45,740 nt of DNA, from positions 1 to 45,740 of the forward strand of contig JADHUC010000048.1 in assembly GCA_016784735.1 (NCBI GenBank), given 5' to 3'. The DNA is from Pirellulaceae bacterium. Its GTDB lineage: Bacteria; Planctomycetota; Planctomycetia; Pirellulales; Pirellulaceae. The notes beneath the pieces were generated by a model, which saw only the letters and a program-made list of their open reading frames with translations, did no database searches and was not told the origin of the DNA. Made by a program: the position numbers and the translations under genes. Each line of letters opens with the position of its first letter. Positions within the stretch are counted from its first letter, which is position 1. Of this stretch, positions 23,428 to 33,305 are shown piece after piece.

Positions 23428-26400
23428 ATGCGACGGTTATTGACTCGATTGGCGGCATTCGGTTTGGCGGTAGCGGCGTGCTCATGTGCTGTGTGGGCCG
23501 GGGATCGGTTGCCAGGTGTGGTCTTTGTTGCCGACGATATCTTCGGTGCCAAGCATGAGAATCCGGACTACCCGCGGCCGGGCACGAGTCACTGGCGCGA
23601 GGGCTACCTGTACCACCGGGCCACGACGCAGCACGTGCGCGAGCGGACTACGACGCCAACGCGTCCGGGCCGCAACCTGTACACGCTGATTCCCGCCGGG
23701 CCTGGTGGGACGGTCCGTCGCATTACGCACCTGACCGACGGCGAGGTGTTTGATCCCGAGCCTTCTTACGACGGGCGCCGGATCCTGTTCTCGATGCGGC
23801 GCGACGGCGAGGACTGGTTCAACCTGTACGAGATCGGCGCCGACGGCACGGGGCTCGTGCAATTGACCGACGGGCCGTTCAACGATGTTTATGGGGTCTA
23901 CCTGCCGGACGGGCGGATCGTGTTCGTGAGCGACCGGGCGGGTTATCTGGAAGAGTATCACGAGGAGCGGACCGAGGCCCTGTGGATTATGGGGGCCGAC
24001 GGCACGGGTATCCAACAGCTCACGTTCAACCCCGGGACCGTCTTCGATCCAACAGTGCTGGCCGACGGGCGGATCCTCTTCAGTCTTTGGGACACGTTCA
24101 TGCTGAATCTGCCGCCGGCGGACAAGCACGAGACGTACTTGATGACGATCCGGCCGGACGGGACAGACGAGGGCCACTTCTTCGGCGCCCGCGAACACCC
24201 TTTCTTCAACCGCGAGCGGCACTCGGGCGTGGCGCTGACGCAATCGGGCCAAATGCCGGACGGCACGATCCTGGTGCAGAGCGAAATGGGTCCTTCGATC
24301 CTGGATGTGCGACGAGGTCTCGACGCACGGGACACACTCTGGCCGATCTTTCCATGCACGACGTCGCTTCAGTTGGGCGGGGCCACGCACCGAGTGCACC
24401 TGTCGCCGACCGGGAGCCGCACGACGCCCTACCCGTTGCCCGACGGCCGGATCTTACTCGCCGCGACGTTGCCCGGCGCACGTGACCTGGGCATTTACCT
24501 GGCCGACCCGGCGACGCGGCAAATGGAGCTTATCTACAACGACCCGGAGACGGCGGAGTTTGACCCGCGTCCAATCCTCCTCGAGCGTCCCCGGCCCGCC
24601 GTTCTGCCGCCGAAGGGGCGATTTGAGCGCCGGAAGTCAAGGTTCGATCGAAACGAGGGCCGGGTGGCGATCACGCCCTGGGCGCAGTTTGTGGTGGCGG
24701 CGGGGCGGAGCGCCGACGATCCCGAGCGAGAGAAAGCGCTGGCCCGGGCTCGATACTTCCAGGTGGTCGAGGCTCTGCACACGGCGGTCACCAGTTCGAG
24801 CCACACGAGCCTGGCGACGCGGATCCTGGGCGTGGTGCCGATCCGCTCCGATGGCTCGGCGTACTTCGAAGCGCCGGCCGAAACGCCGTTGTTCCTCGAG
24901 CCGCTCGACGCTGCGGGACGTCGCATCGAATACGACTGGCGGCACCCCGAAACGTCTGTGCCGGTGGGCTCGAAGCAGATCCTCACAGAGATGACTTACA
25001 TCACGGCGCGGGCTGGCGAGACCAAAGCGTGCAGTGGCTGCCACACCCGATTGCACGAATCGGTCGATCCGGACACCCCAGCGTCGGCCCTGGCCCGACG
25101 CCCGGTGCGTGTCGAGCGCGACTTGACCGACCTAATGTATCGGCGGAACGAGCCGGACGAGTACCGCTGTCAGGCGCGGATCGGCGAGGCGCCCAAGTAT
25201 CGCCCTTGGCTCAAGAGTCCGGAGGCCGATCTGCGGCGTCGCGCGTGCGAGCTGTTGGCGGCGACCGAGGACGGGGCGGAGAAAGACGTGGCGGCGATCG
25301 GGCGGCTGTTGGAGGACGAATCTGCGCCGGTCCGCCGCGCGGCCGGCCGGGCCCTTGCGCGGCTGGGCACGCCCGACTCGGTGCCCGGTCTGATCGGCGC
25401 GCTGGAGGACACCGATTGGCAGGTACGGTTCCATGCGGCGGTTGCATTAGAGGCGATCACGGCATGCACGCCTCCGGGCGACCACGACGGCGATTCGGCC
25501 CGCCGGTTTTACTTCGAATTGGTCGACCGTCTCGGCGGCGCCGAGGGCGTGAGAAAGGCCATCGGCCAAGGACCAGCGGCGCTGGAGCCTTTCGCGCAGG
25601 ACGACGGCGATGAACTGCTCCGCCGCTGGTTCGAGGCGGCTGGGCGGCTCGGACCCGACGCACCGGACTCGGCCCGAGCGATCGTACGCCGGGCATTGGA
25701 TGTGCCGTTGCCGCCGCCGATCACCTTCCAGCCCTATGCCGGCAAGCGGCACGCGCTCGAAGGCGAGCCGCCTGAGCTGGGCGCGATCCGCGCGGCCGGG
25801 AAAATGCAGGATTCAGAAAGCGTGGACCTGCTGGTACCGTGGCTTTCGCGAGCCGAGTACCAGGACCACGCCACGGAAACAGCCGTGGCGCTGGGACGGA
25901 TCGGCACGCCAGAGGCGGTCGATGCACTATGGGTAGCCGTTCGCAAACAGGTGCCGGAACTGAGGCCGTTTCAAACACGATACCTGCAGCGGGGTCCGCG
26001 ACCAGAGGAGTATGCTCTGTTGCGAGGGCTAATTCTGGCCGGGGCGGCGCCTGCGATGGAAGACGTATCGCTGCTGGTGGCTATGTTGCCGGGCAGCTTT
26101 TTGGAAAAGCCGCGCTACGAGGACCGGCTTCGGCCCGAGTCGCAACGAGTGCTGTTGGGCCGACTGCTTCTGGAGAATGCGGGACTTCGCACGCGGATGG
26201 TGACGCTGTTGGTGGACGTGCTAGCCGGACGGCCTCCGGCCACCGACGACCCGCTGTACGCCGAGATCGTCAAAGGCATCAATCTGGAGCGTCCGTTTGC
26301 CGAGCACCGCCGACCGTTTCCTGTGGTCAAACAGATCGAGCCGGAGCAGGCCCTCTGGTTCCTGGGGTGCCTGGCCGTGGACAGGACTGAGGTGCCGGAG

Positions 26401-27669
26401 CGTCTAATCCTTCCGTACCTGGCAAGCGAGAATTGGCGCGAGCGGATCGACGGGGCGGTGCTGCTGGACGTCTTGGGGTTTGGCACGCAAGCGGCCGACG
26501 CACTGTTCCGCGAGGCGGCGAAGCCTTATTCGTTCAGCGAGATCATGGGTATCGGGAAGAGCCACCCCGATACGAACTTCCGGGACAAATGCTACATGGT
26601 AGCTGCCTTGGCACACCACGCCGGAGACGTGAAGCGGCTGGGGACGTTTGCCGATCCGCGGACGCGGTACCGGGACGTGCGTTACGGCTTGGCCATTGGG
26701 CTGGGCCGCCGTGGAGGGAAGGAGGGCATCGAGTTGTTGACCCGGCTTGCCACAGCCGATCCGATTTCCGCGGTGCGCCGCGAGGCTCGGCAATCGTTGT
26801 GGGCCATCCAGGAGCGCGCCCGGCTTGCGGGCGAGCCGGTGCCGCCGATCGAGCTTGGCGAGGCGATGGCATTCGAGACGTGGCATCCGCCGCGGGGGCT
26901 GAGCTGGCCGGGGCCAGTTGTGGTTCGTCCGGCAGCCGGAGCGTCCGAGGACCGGTCGTTGGAGGACCTTGCGAAGCTTGTGTCGGCCGGCCTTGATAAA
27001 GCGAACTACCGCGACCTGAACAACTCGAACAACCAGGCCCCCGGCACTAATGCGATGATGATTCGCGGCATCCGGTCCTTTGACCGGGCCGTCGATCTGC
27101 TGACCGAACGTGATCGCGAGTCGGCTGGGCCGCTGTTGAAGAAGATGGTGGATTCACCCTACCCGTTCGCTCACTACCTGGCGCTGCGAGAGTACTCCGA
27201 CAGAGCAGACGGCGACGAAGTGCAACTTCTGATCGCGCAGCTCGACCGGTTTGCGAACTCGTCGGACACGGCGCGATTCTATTGGGCGTGCGAGGCGTTG
27301 GCCGATCAGGGCGTCGAGGCGGCGCTGCCGAAGCTGGCGCAATTGGCCAGCACGGAAAACCCGGCCGGCCTGCACGGCCCACTGGGAATGGGCATAGGCT
27401 ACCCAGCCGCCAAAGCACTCGCTCGGCTGGCCGGCAGTATCGACCACGCCGAGGTCCGGCGGCTGCTGGACAGCGACAATATCTGGCTCCGAGCCGGGGC
27501 GCTGGCAGGTCTGACCGAGGCCCGAGCACCGGGCATCGAGCGGCTACTCCGCGAGGTTGCCGAAGAGCACCCATCCGGCGTCGTCTTCGATCACGCGCGC
27601 GTAGGTCTGGCCCAGCTCGGAAAACGCGCCGATCTTCGTGTGACGCATCGGATGCGGGCAGATCGATGA
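23428..27669 (+). CDS. HzsA-like c-type cytochrome with TolB-type propeller and HEAT repeats
   Basis: 1413 residues; GAGGAG 7 bases before the ATG. The N-terminus is a signal peptide; AVAAC (14-18) could be a lipobox. Residues about 95-390 form a TolB-like propeller (FDPEPSYDGRRILFSMRRDG; LPDGRIVFVSDRAG; LADGRILFSLW). About 430-560 resembles the middle domain of hydrazine synthase alpha and holds one heme-c site, CSGCH (535-539). From about 620 to the end are HEAT-like repeats (DLRRRACELLAATEDG; APVRRAAGRALARLGTP; WQVRFHAAVALEAI). True hydrazine synthase alpha is shorter, has more heme, and works with partner subunits absent here, so hydrazine chemistry is not implied. Such proteins occur in many non-anammox planctomycetes with unknown role. 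It is followed 6 bases later by the radical SAM gene. Confidence 0.75.
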   Translation: MRRLLTRLAAFGLAVAACSCAVWAGDRLPGVVFVADDIFGAKHENPDYPRPGTSHWREGYLYHRATTQHVRERTTTPTRPGRNLYTLIPAGPGGTVRRITHLTDGEVFDPEPSYDGRRILFSMRRDGEDWFNLYEIGADGTGLVQLTDGPFNDVYGVYLPDGRIVFVSDRAGYLEEYHEERTEALWIMGADGTGIQQLTFNPGTVFDPTVLADGRILFSLWDTFMLNLPPADKHETYLMTIRPDGTDEGHFFGAREHPFFNRERHSGVALTQSGQMPDGTILVQSEMGPSILDVRRGLDARDTLWPIFPCTTSLQLGGATHRVHLSPTGSRTTPYPLPDGRILLAATLPGARDLGIYLADPATRQMELIYNDPETAEFDPRPILLERPRPAVLPPKGRFERRKSRFDRNEGRVAITPWAQFVVAAGRSADDPEREKALARARYFQVVEALHTAVTSSSHTSLATRILGVVPIRSDGSAYFEAPAETPLFLEPLDAAGRRIEYDWRHPETSVPVGSKQILTEMTYITARAGETKACSGCHTRLHESVDPDTPASALARRPVRVERDLTDLMYRRNEPDEYRCQARIGEAPKYRPWLKSPEADLRRRACELLAATEDGAEKDVAAIGRLLEDESAPVRRAAGRALARLGTPDSVPGLIGALEDTDWQVRFHAAVALEAITACTPPGDHDGDSARRFYFELVDRLGGAEGVRKAIGQGPAALEPFAQDDGDELLRRWFEAAGRLGPDAPDSARAIVRRALDVPLPPPITFQPYAGKRHALEGEPPELGAIRAAGKMQDSESVDLLVPWLSRAEYQDHATETAVALGRIGTPEAVDALWVAVRKQVPELRPFQTRYLQRGPRPEEYALLRGLILAGAAPAMEDVSLLVAMLPGSFLEKPRYEDRLRPESQRVLLGRLLLENAGLRTRMVTLLVDVLAGRPPATDDPLYAEIVKGINLERPFAEHRRPFPVVKQIEPEQALWFLGCLAVDRTEVPERLILPYLASENWRERIDGAVLLDVLGFGTQAADALFREAAKPYSFSEIMGIGKSHPDTNFRDKCYMVAALAHHAGDVKRLGTFADPRTRYRDVRYGLAIGLGRRGGKEGIELLTRLATADPISAVRREARQSLWAIQERARLAGEPVPPIELGEAMAFETWHPPRGLSWPGPVVVRPAAGASEDRSLEDLAKLVSAGLDKANYRDLNNSNNQAPGTNAMMIRGIRSFDRAVDLLTERDRESAGPLLKKMVDSPYPFAHYLALREYSDRADGDEVQLLIAQLDRFANSSDTARFYWACEALADQGVEAALPKLAQLASTENPAGLHGPLGMGIGYPAAKALARLAGSIDHAEVRRLLDSDNIWLRAGALAGLTEARAPGIERLLREVAEEHPSGVVFDHARVGLAQLGKRADLRVTHRMRADR

Positions 27670-27675
27670 GACGCA

Positions 27676-28776
27676 ATGATCAACTTTGAAACCGGCCCCA
27701 TACGGCCCCCCAGCGAAGCCGAAAGTATCCTCCTCAGGATCACGCGCAACTGCCACTGGAACAAGTGTGTCTTCTGCCCGGTGTATAAGGACGAACCGTT
27801 TTCAATCCGGAAGGTTGAGGAAATCAAAAGGGATATAGACGCGATGGCCGCCATTCGGGACAGGATCCACCATCGCGGGAACGCCTCGTGCGGCGCCAGG
27901 CCAGACCGCGTTGCGGTTTTTGACGCCGTCAAGAGCCTTGACCGCGACGGTGAGGTGCACGGCGAGTGCGCGCGACAGGTGGCCTTCTGGATCTGCCGCG
28001 GCCTCGAAAGCCTCTTCTTGCAGGACGCCGACGCGCTGGTGCTTCGCACGGAGCAGTTGGTGGAGATACTGAATTACGCGCGAGCGGCCTTTCCCACCAT
28101 CACCAGGATCACCACCTATGCGCGGGCCAAGACGGTCAGCCGCAAGTCACCCGACGACTTGAAAGCGCTGCGGGCCGCCGGCCTCAACCGGATCCACATC
28201 GGCATGGAATCGGGATCCAACGCTGTTCTCTCCCTGGTGCAAAAAGGCGTCACACAAGATGAGCTGATTCGGTCGGGTCGCCTTGTCATGGCCGCCGGGA
28301 TCGAACTCTCCGAGTATTTCATGCCGGGCCTCGGCGGGCGGGAGCTGTCCGAGGAGCACGCTGTCGAGTCGGCGGCGGTGCTCACTGCCGTCAACCCAAC
28401 TTTCATACGGATCCGGAGCACGGTGCCCGTGCCGGGCACGCCCCTCCATCGCATGATGACGGAGGGACGGTGGGTGCCGCTGACCGAAGAGGAAAAGGTC
28501 GGCGAAATCAGAGCCTGCCTCGAACGCTTGGACGGAATCACGAGCACCGTGCAAAGCGATCACATCATGAACCTTCTGGAAGATGTCGCTGGGAGACTGC
28601 CCGGCGACAAGCAACGGATGCTTGAGACGATCGATTGCTTCCTGAACATGAATCCGCCCGACCGGGAAGCATTCATCGTGGGCAGGCGGATGGGTCGGTA
28701 TCGGCATCTATCGGACTATGCCCCGTTGCCCGACGTGGAGATGGGACGGCGGCCACACATTCGGAGGCAACGATGA
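27676..28776 (+). CDS. Radical SAM enzyme with CX4CX2C cluster motif
   Basis: 366 residues. The cluster site is RNCHWNKCVFC: Cys26, Cys31 and Cys34, spaced CX4CX2C instead of the usual CX3CX2C; this spacing is seen in a subgroup with 'C.WN.C.FC'. The barrel follows with SLFLQDADALVL (strand 2 region), RITTYARAKTV, LNRIHIGMESGSNAVLSLVQKG (the SAM-binding GxES-type segment) and YFMPGLGG. No second cluster or B12 domain is seen. It starts 6 bases after the HzsA-like gene and shares ATGA with the next gene, so all three are one operon. The radical SAM/aminotransferase coupling suggests a small biosynthetic step, product unknown. Confidence 0.8.
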   Translation: MINFETGPIRPPSEAESILLRITRNCHWNKCVFCPVYKDEPFSIRKVEEIKRDIDAMAAIRDRIHHRGNASCGARPDRVAVFDAVKSLDRDGEVHGECARQVAFWICRGLESLFLQDADALVLRTEQLVEILNYARAAFPTITRITTYARAKTVSRKSPDDLKALRAAGLNRIHIGMESGSNAVLSLVQKGVTQDELIRSGRLVMAAGIELSEYFMPGLGGRELSEEHAVESAAVLTAVNPTFIRIRSTVPVPGTPLHRMMTEGRWVPLTEEEKVGEIRACLERLDGITSTVQSDHIMNLLEDVAGRLPGDKQRMLETIDCFLNMNPPDREAFIVGRRMGRYRHLSDYAPLPDVEMGRRPHIRRQR

Positions 28777-30146
28777 ACTGCTGCGAGATACTGGGCCCGG
28801 AAGCTGTCCAGGCGATGGCGCGGGCCCGTGACCTGTTGCAGGTGCACTCGACAGAGGCACTATTGGACTTGGTTGGGCAGACTCGCGACGAGCTGGCTCT
28901 GCCTCCTGGCAGCGCAGACAAGCGACACTTCGCCGTGTCCTATGGTGGTGGGAAGACCTGCGACGACGACGTGCTCGCCGGCTCTGGCATGTTCTACGTC
29001 ACTCAGGCCGGCAAGGTTATGCTCGATTGCGTTGGCGGGCATTACCAACTGAGCTGGGGATACAATCATCCTCTGCTCACGGCGGCGCTACGCGACGCCA
29101 CCGACTGTGGCATCGTCTGGGACAATCATGCCAATACCCCCAGCTTGCCGGTCAAGAAGCTCGCCGACCGGCTCGCAGAAGCCGCCGACGGATCGGAGAC
29201 GGGGTTGAACCGCGTGTTGCTCGGCCTCTGCACGGGGAGTGTGGCCTGCGAAGCGGCCCTTAAGATCATGCTCATCCGCCATTCCAGAGACCCGCAGCGC
29301 GCGAGTCTCGGCAAGCCGGTCATGTTGGCGCTAACCGGCAACTACCATGGAACCAGCATCGTGTCGCAGGCCATGCGTGGTATGTGGAAGGGCTACGTCA
29401 CCGGGGTGGAGACCGTAGAGATCGAGCCCAACGATACCGAAGCGCTGCGGGCGGCGTTTGCCATGCACGGCCGTCGGATCGCGGGCTTCTGGTGTGAACC
29501 GGTGATGATGAACCGCGAAGCCACCACCGTGGATCGGAGCTTCCTGAATCTCGCACAACAGCTCTGTACCAAGAACGATGCGGTGATGGCCATCGACGAG
29601 ATCCAGACGGGCTTCTGGTATCCTGAAACGTTCCTGTTCCGCCGGCTTGAACTCTCGCCAGACATCGTGGTCATCGGCAAGGGCCTCACCGCCGGGTTCC
29701 ATCCCCTCGCCGGTCTGATTTACCGGGAAGACTTGGATCTACTCGAACAGTACGACGCCATCAGCACCAACGGTAATGCGTCACTGGCGGCTTACCTCGC
29801 ACTCTGTAATCTTTCCCTGATCGAGCGAGAGCGCGAACGCATCGAGGAGCTATCGGCACATCATTCAGAAAGTCTGCGTGCGCTGGGCGGCGAGTTCCCG
29901 GACCTCATCGAGACGATACATGGTCACGGGCTCCTGAGCGGCCTGAAGTTCCGAACACGCGAAGATGCCCTGGGCTTCCATCGGGCGGCCGTAAAGCGTG
30001 GCTTGTGGCTGCGAGTTCACGCGTACCACGAGGGACACCGAACGGTCCTGACCAAGTACCCGTTGGTGGTTGAGAGGAAGATCTGCGACTTCGTACTCGA
30101 AGTGATGCGCGAGCTGCTGGCCGCGAAGCCGTGGCGGAGCGAATGA
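28773..30146 (+). CDS. Class III PLP-dependent aminotransferase
   Basis: 457 residues; the ATG at 28773 overlaps the radical SAM stop (ATGA), implying translational coupling; a longer ORF from 28635 is rejected. Fold-type I landmarks are all present: GTGSVACEAALK (phosphate site), YHGTS, the DEIQTGF motif whose Asp contacts the pyridine nitrogen, and VIGKGLTAG with the Schiff-base Lys303. The family includes acetylornithine, GABA and beta-alanine aminotransferases and glutamate-1-semialdehyde mutase-like enzymes; sequence alone does not fix the substrate. The C-terminal arm (WLRVHAYHEGHRTVLTKYPL) is usual for the family. No terminator follows. Confidence 0.85.
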   Translation: MNCCEILGPEAVQAMARARDLLQVHSTEALLDLVGQTRDELALPPGSADKRHFAVSYGGGKTCDDDVLAGSGMFYVTQAGKVMLDCVGGHYQLSWGYNHPLLTAALRDATDCGIVWDNHANTPSLPVKKLADRLAEAADGSETGLNRVLLGLCTGSVACEAALKIMLIRHSRDPQRASLGKPVMLALTGNYHGTSIVSQAMRGMWKGYVTGVETVEIEPNDTEALRAAFAMHGRRIAGFWCEPVMMNREATTVDRSFLNLAQQLCTKNDAVMAIDEIQTGFWYPETFLFRRLELSPDIVVIGKGLTAGFHPLAGLIYREDLDLLEQYDAISTNGNASLAAYLALCNLSLIERERERIEELSAHHSESLRALGGEFPDLIETIHGHGLLSGLKFRTREDALGFHRAAVKRGLWLRVHAYHEGHRTVLTKYPLVVERKICDFVLEVMRELLAAKPWRSE

Positions 30147-30418
30147 ACACCTGATCGAGTCCACTTAGAGCGCGTATCGAATCACTGTAGCGTCATTCCG
30201 TCGGTCTTGCTCGGGATTCACACCGCCACGACCGTTACATGTCTGTACCGTCGGCCGAACGCCGATTCGGCGTGTACAACATCTCGCTCAGGTCGTAGAC
30301 CTACGGTCGATGAAATGGCGATCAAACTTCCGACACCCTTGCACGATGGATTCCGTTTCAATATTTTGGCTTCACGTGCCCCTGGTTTCTCTTATTTCCT
30401 TCAAAAGGAATCTACACC
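30147..30418. other. Intergenic region with small palindromes
   Basis: No gene. ACGCCGATTCGGCGT (30259-30273) is a near-perfect palindrome, and AGGTCGTAGACCT (30290-30302) another; both resemble decayed REP-like hairpins. The ribosome-binding site of the next gene (AAAAGGA, 10 bases from the ATG) lies at the end. Confidence 0.4.
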
Positions 30419-31303
30419 ATGAACGCCAAGCTCGTTTTCGCCTTCGTTCTACCGTTTCTCTTACTTTCGCGCGGCGCCATCGCCCAGAAGCTGACGTCGG
30501 ACATTCCCTACGTGGAGAACGGTCACCAGCGCCACGTTCTGGATATCTACACGCCAGACGAACCGGCCGCGAAGAGTCTGCCCGTCATGTTTTGGATCCA
30601 CGGTGGTGGATGGCAGGTTGGCGACAAGAGTGATGTCGCACTGAAGCCCAAGGCGCTGACCGAGCGAGGCTTTGTCTTCGTCTCGACGAATTATCGACTT
30701 CTGCCGGAAGTGGAAATGGAAGATCTGATCGGCGACGTCGCCAAGTCGCTGGGCTGGGTGCACAAGAACATCGCCCGGTATGGCGGAGATCCCAAACGGA
30801 TCTTTGTGGGCGGACACTCTGCCGGCGCTCAATTGGCGGCGTTGATCTCGATCGACGATCGTTACCTGAAGAAAGAAGGCGTGTCGTTCGATGTCCTCAG
30901 AGGTTGCGTCCCGGTGGACGGTGATACCTACGACATTCCCAAAATCATCATGACGGCGGAATTCCGCCAGGCTCTCTACGGCGGCAAGATGTTCACCTTT
31001 GGTCATCGGCAGAAATTCGGAAACGACCCGGAGAAACACGTCGATTTCTCGGCCGTGACGCACGTGGCCAAGGACAAAGGCATCCCGCCGTTCCTCATCC
31101 TGTATTTCCCCGGCAATCCGAATACGCGAGCCCAGGCGCGGCGTCTTGAGAGCGTGCTGAGGGAAGCGGAAATCCCGGCCAAGGCGTATGGCAAGCGCGA
31201 CAGCAACCACAGCCGTTTGAATAACGACCTTGGCAAACCCGACGACCCGTCGACGCAGGAATTCTACGAGTTTCTGGATCCGCTAGTCGGTGGTGAGCAG
31301 TGA
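30419..31303 (+). CDS. Secreted alpha/beta-hydrolase (esterase/BD-FAE-like)
   Basis: 294 residues with signal peptide cleaved near AIA|QKL. The hormone-sensitive-lipase-like oxyanion motif HGGGW is at 61-65 and the nucleophile elbow GHSAG at 132-136 (Ser134). The likely catalytic His is in [14 protein letters not shown] near the C-terminus, and the Asp in a preceding strand. Length and motif order match planctomycete BD-FAE-type carboxylesterases, which remove acyl groups from plant or algal polysaccharides. The substrate is inferred from family habits. It is a single gene that ends convergent to the ceramidase-like gene. Confidence 0.8.
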   Translation: MNAKLVFAFVLPFLLLSRGAIAQKLTSDIPYVENGHQRHVLDIYTPDEPAAKSLPVMFWIHGGGWQVGDKSDVALKPKALTERGFVFVSTNYRLLPEVEMEDLIGDVAKSLGWVHKNIARYGGDPKRIFVGGHSAGAQLAALISIDDRYLKKEGVSFDVLRGCVPVDGDTYDIPKIIMTAEFRQALYGGKMFTFGHRQKFGNDPEKHVDFSAVTHVAKDKGIPPFLILYFPGNPNTRAQARRLESVLREAEIPAKAYGKRDSNHSRLNNDLGKPDDPSTQEFYEFLDPLVGGEQ

Positions 31304-31335
31304 AAACTGCCGAATTGATCTCGTGCAACAACTCG

Positions 31336-31448
31336 GTTGTGGGCTGGTCTCCCGACCCGCCCACTGTGCTGACCGCAGGTCTCCCATCCGCGAACAGTCG
31401 GAGACCTTCGGTCGATAGCGTGGGACGGTCGGGAGGCCGTACCACAAC
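31336..31448. repeat. GTGG-type nested palindrome
   Basis: The outer arms 31336-31364 and 31420-31448 match over 29 positions with several mismatches; the left begins GTTGTGG and the right ends CCACAAC, and CTCCCGACC is shared. Inside, GACCG-AGGTCTCC (31371-31384) pairs with GGAGACCT-CGGTC (31400-31413) with one mismatch. The layout matches the element at 1816, with GTGG in place of GTAG. Confidence 0.7.
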
Positions 31449-31501
31449 ATGGAGTTAACATCGCGGCTTTGTTCTTTGACAAAGCAGGCAAACTTCCAGG
31501 C

Positions 31502-31568
31502 GTAGGGCCGGTTCCCACCGGCCGATCAAATGACGATCAAGCGCCCGGCCGGTAGGAACCGGCCCTAC
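31502..31568. repeat. GTAG-type inverted REP pair between convergent genes
   Basis: The arms 31502-31523 and 31547-31568 are a 22-bp inverted repeat with one mismatch, starting GTAGGGCCGGTTCC and ending GGCCCTAC. Each arm folds alone (GGCCGGT, 4-base loop, ACCGGCC-like). A GATC...GATC pair lies between them. It ends 3 bases before the stop of the ceramidase-like gene. Confidence 0.8.
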
Positions 31569-31571
31569 TCG

Positions 31572-32900
31572 CTATTCGCCTTCCCACAACTCCTGCAGCA
31601 ACTCCACCGCCGTATCCACCAGCATCTGGATCCCCTCGAGCGACACGAAGTTCACGCCCACAAGGGCCTCGTAACCCTCGTGCTGGAAGGCTTGCGCTGT
31701 AGGCTCGTAGCCGACCCACTCGTTGGTCAGCTCGCTCACGATGGTGTGGGGAAAGGGCGAGCGTTTCTTCACGGACAGCCCCCATTCCACAAACAGCTCC
31801 CCGGCGTTGGTCGCGATACCCAGCGGGCCGATCCGCGCGGCGTTGACCGGGACAACGGGGCTCCGGGGCGCAACGCCACGTGGATCCCGCCAGTCCAACC
31901 GGGCAATGGCCCCTTCGCGATGGTCCGCGGGATCGCGGCGTGGCGCGCGCACATTGCGCCGAGCGTAGCCCACGGCGATCGGCCCCTCGATGCGAGTCGC
32001 TCGTTTGGCCGCGTCCACCGCCGCCCTCGCAAAGACCGCGGCTTTCTCCCGCCAGTCGGGGACAAACTGCGTATTGGGGTTCACGTTGCCGGAGGCACCC
32101 TGAGTGAATACGCACACCACCTGTTCCCCATACGCGTGCGCCATTTGATCCGCGATAACGCCGGGAAAGTCCGCTGACCACTTACGGCCGCGGCGGTCAT
32201 GCAGGGCTGGGTGGCAGGTGAAGTTCACCAGCGTCCCGAGTACTCGTCCATCCAGCGCATCGAACCGGGCCACCCACAGCTCAGGGTCTATGGGCCCCTC
32301 CGTGCCCAACACCTGCGGGGTCTGCTCCAGGTCGTTTAGCTTCTTCAACCAGGTATTCAGCACCAATCCATCGGCCTTGGACACCACCCGCCGGTTATGA
32401 AGACCCTCGTAAACCAGCGAGCGTCCCAGGAACATACGGGCCGGCTGCAGCGCCCCGTACGCCTGCGCGATGCTATCGGCGATGAGCCCCGGCAAAGTCG
32501 ATAGGTAGTCCTTGTTGTTCGGTCCACCCATCGGGACGAAGGGCGAACTGTGGTTGTGACTCGGGCAGATCATCACCGCATCACGATCGATCCCCGTCCG
32601 CTGAGCCGCCTCGGCGATAGCCGCATCGGCCAGATCGAGCCGAATCTTGACGAGGTCCACCCCCACGATAGCCAAAGTTCGGTCGCCGCTCTGGACCACC
32701 AGAGTCTTGGCCAGCAGGGCGTCATCCGTGCCCACGCTGCGCTCCAGGCCCGCGCCGGTCATCATGGCCCCGACAGGCGGCGTGATATCCGACTGCCCGA
32801 ACCCAACCCTCAGTTCTCCTGGCGGATCCTCACCGACCTCAGCGAACGCCGCAGCGGTAAACAGAATGAGCCCCACACCCAAAGCCAATACACGTCTCAT
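31572..32900 (-). CDS. Secreted neutral/alkaline ceramidase-like protein
   Basis: 442 residues; GGAGG 5 bases before the ATG at 32900. Signal peptide cleaved near AFA|EVG. The family's N-terminal signature is clear: RVGFGQSDITPPVG, then LAIVGVDLVKI and the metal-binding SHNHSSPF (His115, His117). LVNFTCHPALH supplies further zinc ligands, and FTQGASGNVNPNT matches the segment carrying the catalytic Ser in neutral ceramidases. The long family also has a C-terminal immunoglobulin-like domain; this protein ends earlier, as is common in bacterial relatives whose substrates are unproven. It may act on lipids or acylated polymers outside the cytoplasm. Confidence 0.8.
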   Translation of the reverse strand: MRRVLALGVGLILFTAAAFAEVGEDPPGELRVGFGQSDITPPVGAMMTGAGLERSVGTDDALLAKTLVVQSGDRTLAIVGVDLVKIRLDLADAAIAEAAQRTGIDRDAVMICPSHNHSSPFVPMGGPNNKDYLSTLPGLIADSIAQAYGALQPARMFLGRSLVYEGLHNRRVVSKADGLVLNTWLKKLNDLEQTPQVLGTEGPIDPELWVARFDALDGRVLGTLVNFTCHPALHDRRGRKWSADFPGVIADQMAHAYGEQVVCVFTQGASGNVNPNTQFVPDWREKAAVFARAAVDAAKRATRIEGPIAVGYARRNVRAPRRDPADHREGAIARLDWRDPRGVAPRSPVVPVNAARIGPLGIATNAGELFVEWGLSVKKRSPFPHTIVSELTNEWVGYEPTAQAFQHEGYEALVGVNFVSLEGIQMLVDTAVELLQELWEGE

Positions 32901-33129
32901 AGAAACCTCCGCTCGAAAAGGGCGCAGCCCGGAAGGACGCCGCAAATGCGAGGAAAGGACGTTGGTGTCGGGCCTTTCCTATGGAGCGCATCCGAATACC
33001 ATCTACCCTCCCACCGCTCACGCAGAGAGCGGCCGGGGGGGCGAGGTGATTTCGGAACAGGCTGAAATTATCCCCGAACGTGCCCGGAACCGCAACGCGA
33101 CGGGCGCGGCGCCCGACTGGCAAGGGCGT

Positions 33130-33250
33130 CAGATGCTGTCGGATGAGAATGGTTCTCGCGTCGTTCGAACGGAAGATCGGACGGTGGCAGTCGGTGACCA
33201 CTGTGAAGAAGAATGTCCCGCCGGGAATGTGCGCGTCTCCAGTTCGCCAT
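33130..33250 (-). pseudogene. REP-associated tyrosine transposase (RAYT) relic 2, N-terminal part
   Basis: From the minus-strand ATG at 33250 the frame reads MANWRRAH; after a one-base shift the neighbouring frame reads IPGGTFFFTVVTDCHRPIF and RSNDARTIL. Together these give the standard RAYT beginning (MANYRR..VPGGTFFFTVVT..R.P). The HUH and Tyr catalytic motifs that should follow are absent. It is thus frameshifted and truncated, and abuts the end of the other relic. Confidence 0.65.
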
Positions 33251-33305
33251 CCAATCAGCAGCAGCATACACGGGCCCGATCGGCCAGTGCGAACCGGCCC
33301 AACGC

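Noticed and set aside
23428..27669. Hydrazine synthase and an anammox metabolism
   Set aside because: Only one CxxCH, large HEAT extension and no partner subunits; similarity is to a widespread related domain.
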